64,000 nt of DNA. Source: VRUE01 sp963824705. Lineage in GTDB: Bacteria > Actinomycetota > Thermoleophilia > Solirubrobacterales > 70-9. The DNA is taken from contig CAWGQE010000003.1 of NCBI GenBank assembly GCA_963824705.1, forward strand, positions 806,001-870,000. The letters are read 5' to 3'. The translations under genes were made by a program, and so were the position numbers. Under the pieces are notes generated by a model. It did not search any database. It saw only the letters and a program-made list of their open reading frames with translations, and was not told the origin of the DNA. Positions 15,961 through 23,179 of the stretch are shown here, piece after piece (the stretch's first letter is position 1; each line of letters opens with the position of its first letter).

Positions 15961-15995
15961 TGACCGGTCGGTCATGTTGGGTGACCGGTCGGTCA
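15961..15995. promoter_or_regulatory. Tandem TetR operators between the hydrolase and regulator genes
   Basis: Two identical 14-bp sites TGACCGGTCGGTCA (15961-15974 and 15982-15995), each with inverted arms TGACC/GGTCA, spaced 21 bp centre to centre, two helical turns. Sites of this type are typical of TetR-family repressors. They cover the -35 regions of both divergent promoters, so the regulator probably controls itself and both hydrolases. Confidence 0.85.
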
Positions 15996-15997
15996 GG

Positions 15998-16003
15998 TAG
16001 CCT
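15998..16003 (+). promoter_or_regulatory. -10-like element of the tetR-family gene
   Basis: TAGCCT directly after the second operator; it ends 7 nt before GTG 16011. Confidence 0.5.
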
Positions 16004-16010
16004 GTTCAGC

Positions 16011-16565
16011 GTGTCTACTGAGGCTGTCACCATGGCCGGGAGCCGCACCCGCGAGGCGCTGCTCGACGCCGGCGTCCTCGTCGCCGAGCGGCAAGGGCTG
16101 AGCGGGCTCAGCGTCAACCACGTCGTCGCCGAGGCGGGCGTCGCCAAGGGCACCTTCTATGTCCACTTCGACGACCGCGCCGCCTTCGTGGATGCCCTGC
16201 ACCAGCGTTTCCACGCCCGGGTCCAGGCCGCGGTGGTCGCTGCCACCGAGGGGTCCCCACCCGGCGCGGACCGGATCGTTCGCGGGGTCGAGGCCTATCT
16301 CGATACCTGCCTGGAGGATCGAGCGGTGAAGGCACTGGCGCTCGAGGCGCGCTCCGATCCCAGCCTCAATGCCTCTATGTCGGCCAGGCACGAGCGCTTC
16401 GCCGCCACCGCGGTTCCCAGCTTCAAGGCGATGGGCTGGCCCGACGCAACCGCCGCCTCGCATCTGCTCGCCGCGATGACCGCCGAGATCGCGATCCGCG
16501 AGCTCGACGCCGGCCGCCGTCTGCCGGCAGCGCGTCGCTCGCTGCGCCGCTTCCTCGGTCTCTGA
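16011..16565 (+). CDS. TetR-family transcriptional regulator, 184 aa
   Basis: One-component repressor. The N-terminal helix-turn-helix domain (TREALLDAGVLVAERQGLSGLSVNHVVAEAGVAKGTFYVHFDDRAAFVDALH) contains the recognition helix AKGTFYVHF. The C-terminal helical domain, about residues 70-180, would bind ligand and dimerise. GTG 16011 is chosen because a TAGCCT -10 ends 7 nt upstream (leaderless). ATG 16032 with a TGAGG Shine-Dalgarno at 8 nt is a good alternative giving 177 aa. Divergent from two hydrolase genes; tandem operators in the gap suggest autorepression and control of the hydrolases. Confidence 0.9.
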   Translation: MSTEAVTMAGSRTREALLDAGVLVAERQGLSGLSVNHVVAEAGVAKGTFYVHFDDRAAFVDALHQRFHARVQAAVVAATEGSPPGADRIVRGVEAYLDTCLEDRAVKALALEARSDPSLNASMSARHERFAATAVPSFKAMGWPDATAASHLLAAMTAEIAIRELDAGRRLPAARRSLRRFLGL

Positions 16566-16574
16566 GAGAAAACA

Positions 16575-16591
16575 AAAATGAATCTCATTTT
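16575..16591. promoter_or_regulatory. Zur/Fur-like box of the zinc uptake operon
   Basis: Perfect palindrome AAAATGA-ATC-TCATTTT, AT-rich in a G+C-rich genome, matching the general form of Fur-family boxes. It sits 14 nt before the operon's GTG and just upstream of the -10. The operon's last gene encodes a Zur-like protein, so zinc-dependent autorepression is the likely role. Confidence 0.78.
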
Positions 16592-16593
16592 GA

Positions 16594-16599
16594 TTTAAT
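16594..16599 (+). promoter_or_regulatory. -10 element of the zinc uptake operon
   Basis: TTTAAT ends 6 nt before GTG 16606. No Shine-Dalgarno is present, so the first gene is probably translated from a leaderless mRNA. Confidence 0.5.
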
Positions 16600-16605
16600 G
16601 GCGGC

Positions 16606-18354
16606 GTGTTCGAGACGTTCCAGCTGCCCTTCGTCCAGCGCGGCCTGATCGAGATCCTTATCCTCTCGGTTCCGGCCGGGCTACTCGGCACCTGGATCGT
16701 CATGCGCGGGCTGGCTTTCTTCTCGCACGCGGTCGGCACGGCAGCCTTCCCTGGGCTGGTGCTGGCCGACGGGCTGGGCTTTGCCGCGCCGCTCGGGGCC
16801 TTCGCCGCCGCGCTCCTCTTCGCGTTGGGCGTTTCGGCGCTGCGCGGCCGTCGCTCCGGCCAAGACACGGCCGTGGCGCTCGTCCTCGCCGGTTGTCTCG
16901 CCGCCGGCGTCATTCTCGCCAGTGACGTCTTCGGTTCGGGCTCGAATATCGAGACGCTGCTCTTCGGCAGCCTGCTGCTGGTCGACGGCGGCGACATCGG
17001 CCTCGCCGCGGGGGCGGCTGTGGCGACCTTGGTCGCCAGCGCTCTGCTCGGCCGCCACTGGCTCCGCGCCGGCTTCGATCCGGGCCTGGCGGCCCCAGCT
17101 TGGCCAGACCCGCGGGTTTTCGACGCCGTCCTGATCGGTCTCGTCGCTTTTGCGACGGTGGCGGCTCTGACCGTGGTCGGGGCGCTTCTTGTCACTGCGC
17201 TCTTCCTGGTTCCTGCCGTTACCGCTCGATTGCTCACCGGGCGGCTGCGATCGTGGCAACTGCTCAGCGTCGGCCTGGTCGCGCTCGAGGGGGTCGTGGG
17301 ACTTTGGCTCTCGGTCGAAGCCGATGCGCCCCCCGGTGCGACGATCGCCTGTGTCGCGGGGGCCGGTTTTGTCGCTGTGGCCGCTGGGCAGGCCATCGCG
17401 CGATTGCCGCGTCCTGCCATCCTTGCGACTGCCGCGCTCGGCGCGCTGGCCTTGCTGGGGGTGGGCTGTGGCGCCTCCGGTGGCAGCGACAGTGGAAAGC
17501 TCGACGTGGTCGCGACCACGACCCAGATCGGCGACTTCGCTCGGGAGGTCGGTGGCAGCGCGATCGAAGTCGACCAGATCCTCCAGCCCAATACCGACCC
17601 GCACGACTACGAGCCCCGCCCGAGCGACGTCAGCGGCGCCTCCGGCGCCTCGTTGGTCTTCGCCAGTGGCGACAACCTCGACAGCTGGGTGGACCAGGTC
17701 GTCTCCGACAGCGGCAGCGACGTCGAAGTCGTCGATCTCGGTGGGATCGTGCCGGAGCGGCTGCCCGGCGAGTCGACGGGTGCTGAGGCATCCCGCTTCG
17801 ACCCCCACTGGTGGCATGACCCGCGCAACGCGGAGGCAGCGGTATCGAAGATCGAGAGCGTCCTGACGGTGGCTGACCCCGCCCACCAGGCGCTCTTTGA
17901 ACGCAACGCCAATGCTTATCTGGGTAAGTTGAGGGCGCTCGACATGGGGATCGCCAAGTGCGTCGACTCGGTCCCGCCGAAGCAGCGCAAGCTGGTCACC
18001 GACCACGACGCGTTCGGCTACTTCGCCAGCCGCTACGGGATCGAAATCGTCGGCGCCGTGATTCCCTCGCAGACCACCCAGGCGCAGGCATCGGCCAAGG
18101 ATTTGAGCGAGCTGGCGCAGACAGTCGAGCGGGAGCACGTCAAGGCGATATTCCCCGAGAGCTCGCTGAGCCCGAAGGTGGCCGAAGCGATCGCCCGGCA
18201 GACCGGCGCCTCCGCCGACCACACCCTCTACGGCGATTCCCTCGGGCCGCAGGGCTCTGACGGAGCGACCTACCTTTCGATGGAGGAGGCCAACGCGGAC
18301 GCGATGGTCCGCGGCTTCACCGACGGGCAGCGCGGATGCAGGCCGAGCCGCTGA
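16606..18354 (+). CDS. Fused zinc ABC permease and substrate-binding lipoprotein, 582 aa
   Basis: One uninterrupted frame joins two usually separate parts of a zinc/manganese importer. Residues 1 to about 265 are an ABC-3 (ZnuB-type) permease with about eight helices. Residues 266-288 (PRPAILATAALGALALLGVGC) look like a lipoprotein signal ending in a lipobox Cys at 288. Residues 289-582 are a ZnuA-type binding protein with ligand motifs NTDPHDYEPRP, DPHWWHDP, TDHDAFGYFASRYG and a late Asp in LYGDSLGPQG, but no His-rich loop. An in-frame TTG at 17404 falls where a free lipoprotein would start, so internal initiation or processing at Cys288 is possible. znuC overlaps the end by 19 nt. Confidence 0.88.
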   Translation: MFETFQLPFVQRGLIEILILSVPAGLLGTWIVMRGLAFFSHAVGTAAFPGLVLADGLGFAAPLGAFAAALLFALGVSALRGRRSGQDTAVALVLAGCLAAGVILASDVFGSGSNIETLLFGSLLLVDGGDIGLAAGAAVATLVASALLGRHWLRAGFDPGLAAPAWPDPRVFDAVLIGLVAFATVAALTVVGALLVTALFLVPAVTARLLTGRLRSWQLLSVGLVALEGVVGLWLSVEADAPPGATIACVAGAGFVAVAAGQAIARLPRPAILATAALGALALLGVGCGASGGSDSGKLDVVATTTQIGDFAREVGGSAIEVDQILQPNTDPHDYEPRPSDVSGASGASLVFASGDNLDSWVDQVVSDSGSDVEVVDLGGIVPERLPGESTGAEASRFDPHWWHDPRNAEAAVSKIESVLTVADPAHQALFERNANAYLGKLRALDMGIAKCVDSVPPKQRKLVTDHDAFGYFASRYGIEIVGAVIPSQTTQAQASAKDLSELAQTVEREHVKAIFPESSLSPKVAEAIARQTGASADHTLYGDSLGPQGSDGATYLSMEEANADAMVRGFTDGQRGCRPSR

Positions 18355-19091
18355 TCGAGGCGTCCGGCCTCGCGGTCGGCTATGGCGGCGAGGCGGCGAT
18401 CTCGGGCGTCTCCTTTGCCCTGTATCCGGGCGAGACGATGGCCCTGCTGGGGCCCAACGGCGGCGGCAAGACGACCCTGCTGCGGGCGTTGCTCGGCGGG
18501 CTGTCGCCGCTGGCGGGCACTTTGCGCGTCGGTGCCCGCTGCGCGACCGTGCCGCAGACGGAGCGCTCGCAGCTCGACTATCCCGTCTCGGCGCTCGACG
18601 TCGCCGCGATGGGGGCTCTCTCCAGGCTTCCCTGGTGGCGCCGTCCAAGTCGCCGCGATCGGGAGATCGCGGCCGATTCGTTGCGGCAGGTCGGCCTCGA
18701 CGGACTCGCCGACGAGACGTTCGGCAGGCTCTCGGGCGGCCAGCGCCAACGCGTTCTGATCGCGCGCAGCCTGGTCCAGGACGCTCGCATCCTGCTACTC
18801 GACGAGCCCTTCTCTGGACTCGATCGTCCCAGCGCGGAACGCCTCGAAGCCTTGATCGGATCGCTCGCCGGCGAGGGCCGCGGTGTGATGGTCGCTACCC
18901 ACGACCTCGCGCAGGCCCAGCGCTGGGACAGCGTGCTCTGTCTCAATCGCGATCAGATCGCGGTCGGCCCGCCGCAGCGGGCGCTTGACGTCGACGTGCT
19001 CGAAGCGACCTACGGCGGCGCCATCGTCGAGCTGCCCGGCTCCGGTCGCCGAGCTGTCCTGCCGCCCCACCATCACAACCATCCACACTGA
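18336..19091 (+). CDS. znuC: Zinc ABC transporter ATP-binding protein, 251 aa
   Basis: ATPase of the zinc importer. Walker A is GPNGGGKTTLLR, the signature LSGGQRQRVLIARSL, Walker B ILLLDEPFSGLD and the switch His in MVATHDLAQ. The C-terminus is His-rich (PPHHHNHPH), which may bind metal. The gene starts inside the end of the permease/lipoprotein gene and ends 3 nt before the second permease. It would drive transport through the two permease proteins encoded on either side. Confidence 0.93.
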   Translation: MQAEPLIEASGLAVGYGGEAAISGVSFALYPGETMALLGPNGGGKTTLLRALLGGLSPLAGTLRVGARCATVPQTERSQLDYPVSALDVAAMGALSRLPWWRRPSRRDREIAADSLRQVGLDGLADETFGRLSGGQRQRVLIARSLVQDARILLLDEPFSGLDRPSAERLEALIGSLAGEGRGVMVATHDLAQAQRWDSVLCLNRDQIAVGPPQRALDVDVLEATYGGAIVELPGSGRRAVLPPHHHNHPH

Positions 19092-19094
19092 GCG

Positions 19095-19934
19095 ATGCTC
19101 GAGCCGTTTCAGGAAGAGTTCATGCGTCGGGCGATCGCCGAGATGGCTCTGCTCGGGGTCGCGAGCGGGGCGATCGGGTGTTGGGTCGTGCTTTACCGAC
19201 TCTCCTATGCCACCGAGTCCTTGGCGCACTCGATCCTGCCCGGCCTCGTTCTCGCCGCCCTGGCCGGCGTGCCGCTTCTGATCGGCGGTGCGCCCGCGAT
19301 CGTGATCGCGGGCCTGGCGATCATCGTGGTCGCACAGGTTCCAGGCATCAGCCGTGAGGTCGCGGTCGGGGTCGTTGTCACTTCCATGTTCGGGCTTGGG
19401 GCTCTGCTGGCGCTTTCGCCAAAGTCACCGCCAGGAATCCAGGAGCTTCTCTTCGGCGACATCCTCGGGCCCTCGAACGGCGACCTGCTGGCGGCCGCGC
19501 TGCTGGTTGTCGCGACGGCGACCGCCCTTCCGCTCATGCACGGCCGGCTCCTTGCCGTCGGGTTTGACCGCAACACGGCCAGGTCCCTCGGCGCTTCGCC
19601 TGCGGTGGCCGAAGCGGTCCTGATCACCCTGCTCGCTGTTGCGATCGTCGTCGCCGTCCAAGGCCTCGGGAACCTGCTCGTCGTCGCCGTCTTCGTGGGG
19701 CCGGCGGCCGCCGCGCGCAATCTGACCGAGCGGATCGTGCCGATGATCGGGCTTTCCGTCGCTATCGCGCTGGCTGCCGGCCTTGCCGGCCTCTATCTCT
19801 CCTATTACGCCGGGACCGCCGGGGGCGCCTCGGTGACGCTTGCGATCGTTGCGGCATATTTGCTGTCTCTGCCGGCAGGGCACCTGACCGCGCGGTTCCG
19901 GGACACGGCTCCAATGCCGACTACGATCGAATGA
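19095..19934 (+). CDS. znuB: Zinc ABC transporter permease, 279 aa
   Basis: Second ABC-3 family permease of the cluster, with about eight helices, including YATESLAHSILPGLVLAALAG and the conserved LLFGDILG segment that faces the ATPase, then GNLLVVAVFVGPAAAARNL. It lacks the lipoprotein fusion. With the permease half of the fused protein it could form the heterodimeric channel. It starts 3 nt after the znuC stop and overlaps the regulator start by 4 nt (ATGA). Confidence 0.92.
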   Translation: MLEPFQEEFMRRAIAEMALLGVASGAIGCWVVLYRLSYATESLAHSILPGLVLAALAGVPLLIGGAPAIVIAGLAIIVVAQVPGISREVAVGVVVTSMFGLGALLALSPKSPPGIQELLFGDILGPSNGDLLAAALLVVATATALPLMHGRLLAVGFDRNTARSLGASPAVAEAVLITLLAVAIVVAVQGLGNLLVVAVFVGPAAAARNLTERIVPMIGLSVAIALAAGLAGLYLSYYAGTAGGASVTLAIVAAYLLSLPAGHLTARFRDTAPMPTTIE

Positions 19935-20380
19935 TGTCCGTCGCGACTGACATGGCTTGGGCCGAGCACGCGCTTGAGGCTCTTCACGATGCCGGTTACC
20001 GCCGGGGAGGCGCCCGCGCGGCGGTTGTCGAAGCGCTAGCGCGCCATGACTGCGCGGTGACCGCATTGGAGTTGGACGACGAACTTCGTCGGCGAAAAGC
20101 GGGGGTGGGGCGGGCGAGCATCTATCGCTCGCTGGAGCAGCTGGAGGAGTTGGGCGTGCTGAAGCGGCTCGAGGTCTCACGGGGAATGTCCAGCTACGAG
20201 CGGATCGTGCAGAGCGGGCATCACCACCATCACGCGATCTGTCGCAGCTGCGGTCGGCTGGAGGCATTCGAGGATCCCGGGCTCGAGCGGGCGATTGCCC
20301 GTGCCGCGGGCAGGGTCAGTGTCGATGTCGCCGAGCACGAGGTCGTCCTGCGTGGCCTCTGCGAGCGCTGCGCCCCCTGA
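19931..20380 (+). CDS. zur: Fur-family regulator, Zur-like, 149 aa
   Basis: Metal-dependent repressor. Winged-helix DNA-binding half in residues 1-85 (VGRASIYRSLEQLEELGVLKRLEV), then a metal domain with SGHHHHHAICRSCGRLEAF, where the His cluster and CxxC form regulatory and structural zinc sites, and a C-terminal CERC for the second CxxC pair. Length and motifs fit Zur better than Fur, and it is the last gene of a zinc importer operon with a Fur-family box in front. Probably represses this operon when zinc is plentiful. Confidence 0.9.
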   Translation: MMSVATDMAWAEHALEALHDAGYRRGGARAAVVEALARHDCAVTALELDDELRRRKAGVGRASIYRSLEQLEELGVLKRLEVSRGMSSYERIVQSGHHHHHAICRSCGRLEAFEDPGLERAIARAAGRVSVDVAEHEVVLRGLCERCAP

Positions 20381-20386
20381 GCGCCG

Positions 20387-20617
20387 CTACCTGGTTGCCG
20401 TCATCTGGCTCGACGCGGCTTGTGCGGTGTTGGAGCCCGGCCCGTTTGGCGCCATGTGACTCCCCGAGGCGAGGACGCCGGCGGCGAGGATCGCCCCGGT
20501 GGCCAGCTTGAGCCGGCGAGGCGTCATCCACCCGGGCTGGTGGGTCGCCAGCCAGGCCCGCATCCCGGTTGCCGTCGCCCCGGCGGTCATCGCCGAGGCC
20601 ATGCACTGCATGCACAT
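20387..20617 (-). CDS. Small Cys-containing membrane protein, 76 aa
   Basis: Begins MCMQCMASAMTAGATATG, with a CxxC near the N-terminus and one hydrophobic segment (LKLATGAILAAGVLASG) at about residues 37-53. Function unknown. Support for a real gene: a minus-strand TACCCT box (20625-20630) ends exactly 7 nt before the ATG, and the frame fills the gap between the convergent zur (stop 7 nt away) and the M23 peptidase gene. The CxxC might bind metal, but nothing shows this. Confidence 0.6.
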   Translation of the reverse strand: MCMQCMASAMTAGATATGMRAWLATHQPGWMTPRRLKLATGAILAAGVLASGSHMAPNGPGSNTAQAASSQMTATR

Positions 20618-20624
20618 GCGGACC

Positions 20625-20630
20625 AGGGTA
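20625..20630 (-). promoter_or_regulatory. -10-like element of the 76-aa membrane protein gene
   Basis: Minus-strand TACCCT, 7 nt before ATG 20617, just past the stop of the upstream M23 peptidase gene. Confidence 0.4.
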
Positions 20631-20638
20631 CTACCGGC

Positions 20639-21589
20639 TCAGCTGTATTCGTCCCACTCTTCGAGATAGGGCAGCGGGTCGATCGGGCTGCCGCCTTCGT
20701 ACCAGCCGGGTGCGGTCCAGATCTCGAAGTGCAGGTGGCAGGCCGTCGCGTCGCCGGTCTGGCCGACGACCCCGATCGGTTCGCCGGTGCGGACCGTTGC
20801 TCCCTCCTGCAGCGGCGAGGGTTCGAGCAGGTGCATGTAGGCGAAGTCGAAGCCCGTGCCCTTGCCGTCGATGACGATGTAGTTGCCGGCGGCGCCCTCG
20901 TAGCCGGAGTACTGGACCGTGCCGCCGCGGGCCGCTACCAGCGGCGTCCCGCACTTGGCCATCACATCCTGGCCCTCATGGGTGTGACCGGAACGTGCCG
21001 CACCGAAGCGACCGGCGGCTCCGCCGTAGTCGTGGGGCCCGAGTATGGGGAAGGCATAGCGGTATAGGTCGAAGCCGAGGCTGAGCGGTTCCGCGGAAGA
21101 GGACGTCGCGCGGCGCGCAAAGCCCCCGCCGCTCTGAGAGACGATGCGGAACGAGTAATGACCGTTGCGGGCGGGCTTGCCGTCGCCGCCGGTGCCGTCC
21201 CAGCGGACGCTGTCAGGAGTTTCTGGGGCGATGTCGTTGCGGTAGAAGCTCTTCACGACTTCGCCGCCTTCGCCGACGACGTCGATGCGAAGGTCGTTGC
21301 TCGCCTGGTCGCTGCCGATTTCATAGCGCAGACGCGGTGCGCGGGCGCTGTAGTAGAACGATTTGCGGGGCCAGGTCTTGGCTGAGACGAGGCTCAGCGT
21401 GCCGGCGCTCGGCGACGGATCTGGTGTGCCACTGACGCTGGGTGGGGGAGGGGCGCTGCCGGCGGGGGTCGGGGCGCCGCCGGTGAGCGCCAGGGCCGGC
21501 GTCGCGAAGCAGGCGAGATAGACCGCCAATGCGATTATCGATGTCAACCCACCAAGCCACGGCCTGGCGCCAGCTTTACGGCGTACCAC
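20639..21589 (-). CDS. Secreted M23 (LytM-type) peptidase, 316 aa
   Basis: Extracellular zinc metallopeptidase acting on peptidoglycan cross-bridges, or a regulator of such enzymes. Signal peptide at residues 1-35 (LTSIIALAVYLACFATPALA), a Pro/Ser-rich linker, then a bacterial Ig-like/FlgD-type domain (YEIGSDQASNDLRIDVVGEGGEVVKSF ... VRWDGTGGDGKPARNGHYSFRIV). The C-terminal M23 domain carries both zinc motifs, SGHTHEGQDV (HxxGxD form) and CHLHFE, so it should be catalytically competent. GTG start with AGAGGG upstream. The domain order resembles flagellar or cell-wall amidase accessory peptidases. Confidence 0.9.
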   Translation of the reverse strand: MVRRKAGARPWLGGLTSIIALAVYLACFATPALALTGGAPTPAGSAPPPPSVSGTPDPSPSAGTLSLVSAKTWPRKSFYYSARAPRLRYEIGSDQASNDLRIDVVGEGGEVVKSFYRNDIAPETPDSVRWDGTGGDGKPARNGHYSFRIVSQSGGGFARRATSSSAEPLSLGFDLYRYAFPILGPHDYGGAAGRFGAARSGHTHEGQDVMAKCGTPLVAARGGTVQYSGYEGAAGNYIVIDGKGTGFDFAYMHLLEPSPLQEGATVRTGEPIGVVGQTGDATACHLHFEIWTAPGWYEGGSPIDPLPYLEEWDEYS

Positions 21590-21681
21590 GTGCCCTCTCT
21601 TTCGTTCGCCTGCGGAGTTAGCTGTCGGGCTCGCGCTGAAAGAGATGCGCTACGGACATGACCTTCGTCCGATTCGCCCCT

Positions 21682-21736
21682 GGGACCTGCAAGGGTCCCT
21701 ACGGTTCCTCCGCTCCCATCCGCTTTGCGGCTGGGA
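21682..21736 (+). other. Two hairpins in the region upstream of rplM
   Basis: GGGACC/GGTCCC with a 6-nt loop (21682-21699) and a 9-bp stem with one mismatch, TCCCA-T-CCGC/GCGG-C-TGGGA (21714-21736). They lie in the 270-nt gap between the M23 gene and rplM. Ribosomal protein leaders with autoregulatory folds are known for L13 in other bacteria; I cannot match this one to a described motif. If transcription starts near 21829 (TATCAT at 21817-21822) the hairpins would lie outside the mRNA. Confidence 0.35.
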
Positions 21737-21859
21737 TTCGGCTATTGCTGGCGCGGCAGTATACGGGCCTGCCCAGTCGGGTGATCGGGCCATCCGCGCG
21801 GAGGCGAGTTGACGGCTATCATCCCGGAGCCGCTGGGGCCTCCCCGCGGCTTTTCTCTG

Positions 21860-22291
21860 ATGAAGACCTACGTAGCCAAACCTTCCGACCGCGAGCGAAA
21901 CTGGCTCGTCGTCGATGCCGAGGGCCAGACCCTGGGCCGTTTGGCGACGCGGATTGCCGACGCCCTGCGCGGTAAGCGCAAGCCCGAGTACACCCCGCAC
22001 GTCGACACCGGCGACTTCGTCGTCGTCGTCAACGCGGAGAAGATCCGGGTGACCGGGAAAAAGATGGAGCAGAAGCGCTACTGGCGCCACAGCGGCTACC
22101 CGGGCGGGATCAAGTTCCGCACCCTGGCCGAGATGCTCGACCGCCGCCCCGAGGAGGTGATCCGCAAGGCGGTGAAGGGAATGCTTCCCCGCAACCGCCT
22201 CGCCCGCAAGCAGCTGACCAAGCTCAAGGTCTATGCCGGGCCGGATCATCCGCACGCGGCGCAGAAACCACAGCCGATGGAGACGACTTGA
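21860..22291 (+). CDS. rplM: 50S ribosomal protein L13, 143 aa
   Basis: Large-subunit protein. MKTYVAKPSDRERNWLVVDAEGQTLGRLAT, VVVVNAEKIRVTGKKMEQKRYWRHSGYPGG and KAVKGMLPRNRLARKQLTKLKVYAG are diagnostic. Length is typical. ATG 21860 is chosen over an in-frame TTG at 21809 because the family starts at this Met. Coupled to rpsI by a TGATG overlap, the standard rplM-rpsI order. Confidence 0.97.
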   Translation: MKTYVAKPSDRERNWLVVDAEGQTLGRLATRIADALRGKRKPEYTPHVDTGDFVVVVNAEKIRVTGKKMEQKRYWRHSGYPGGIKFRTLAEMLDRRPEEVIRKAVKGMLPRNRLARKQLTKLKVYAGPDHPHAAQKPQPMETT

Positions 22292-23169
22292 TGGCAGACG
22301 AGCAGAAAGACTTGGAGACTCCGGAGACGTCTGAGGAGACTCCCGCTCAGGACGAGGGCGGTCAGGCCGCGGGTCCTGGCGCGGAGGAGGACTCCTCGTC
22401 CTCGCAGGCTGCGGGCGAGGAGCCCACCTCCACGCCACCCAGGGCAGAGGAGCCTGAAGAGTCCCAGGACGAGGCCCCGGCGGACGAGTCTGCGGCGCCC
22501 CCTGTTGCTGAGCAGGAGGAGACCGAGCCCGAGGCGCCTGCGGAGGAGCCCGAAGCTGCCGAGGAGCCCGAGGAGTCGAAGGCCGAGAAGAAGAAAGACG
22601 TCATCCCCGGGGCCGACCTGGAGCCGATTGCCGTTGACACCGATGAGCGGCCGCTCAGTGCCGAGGAGCAGGCGCGCAAGGAAGCCGAGGAAGAGGAGCA
22701 GCGGGCGCGTGAGGCTGCGCTCGTGGGCGACTCCGACGACGAGGAGCAGGCGGCAAGTCGCGCCCCGGCCAAGATCGAGGGCGACACCCGCTTCCTGGCT
22801 ACCGGCAAACGCAAGAACGCGATCGCTCGCGTCACCCTGCTGGCCGGCGGCGGCGAGTTCGTTATCAACGGGCGCCCGATCGAGGAGTTCTTCCCGCGGC
22901 CGCTGCACCAGACGACCGCGCGTCAGCCGCTCGCGATCACCGGCTACGAGGGCAACGTCGACGTCCGCGTCCGGGTCCACGGCGGTGGCGTCAGCGGCCA
23001 GGCCGGCGCCGTGCGCCACGGCATCTCCCGGGCGCTGATCGAGGTCGATCCCGAGCTCCGCGGCGAGCTCAAGCGGCGCGGCTTCCTCACCCGCGATGCG
23101 CGCGCCAAGGAGCGCCGCAAGGCGGGGCTCAAGAAGGCCCGCAAGCGGCCGCAGTTCAGCAAGCGCTGA
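22291..23169 (+). CDS. rpsI: 30S ribosomal protein S9 with long acidic N-terminal extension, 292 aa
   Basis: The C-terminal 130 residues (from about 163) are a normal S9: GDTRFLATGKRKNAIARVTLLAGGG, GQAGAVRHGISRALIE and the basic tail KKARKRPQFSKR that reaches the tRNA P site. The first 162 residues are not part of S9 elsewhere: a low-complexity stretch of Glu, Asp, Pro, Ala and Ser with EEP/PEE-type runs, a short basic KAEKKKD, then a helical acidic region (AEEQARKEAEEEEQRAREAALVG). The extension more than doubles the protein and is strongly acidic, unusual for an rRNA-binding protein. The frame is continuous with the S9 core, and ATG 22291 overlaps the rplM stop. Confidence 0.93.
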   Translation: MADEQKDLETPETSEETPAQDEGGQAAGPGAEEDSSSSQAAGEEPTSTPPRAEEPEESQDEAPADESAAPPVAEQEETEPEAPAEEPEAAEEPEESKAEKKKDVIPGADLEPIAVDTDERPLSAEEQARKEAEEEEQRAREAALVGDSDDEEQAASRAPAKIEGDTRFLATGKRKNAIARVTLLAGGGEFVINGRPIEEFFPRPLHQTTARQPLAITGYEGNVDVRVRVHGGGVSGQAGAVRHGISRALIEVDPELRGELKRRGFLTRDARAKERRKAGLKKARKRPQFSKR

Positions 23170-23179
23170 GCAGGCCGCT

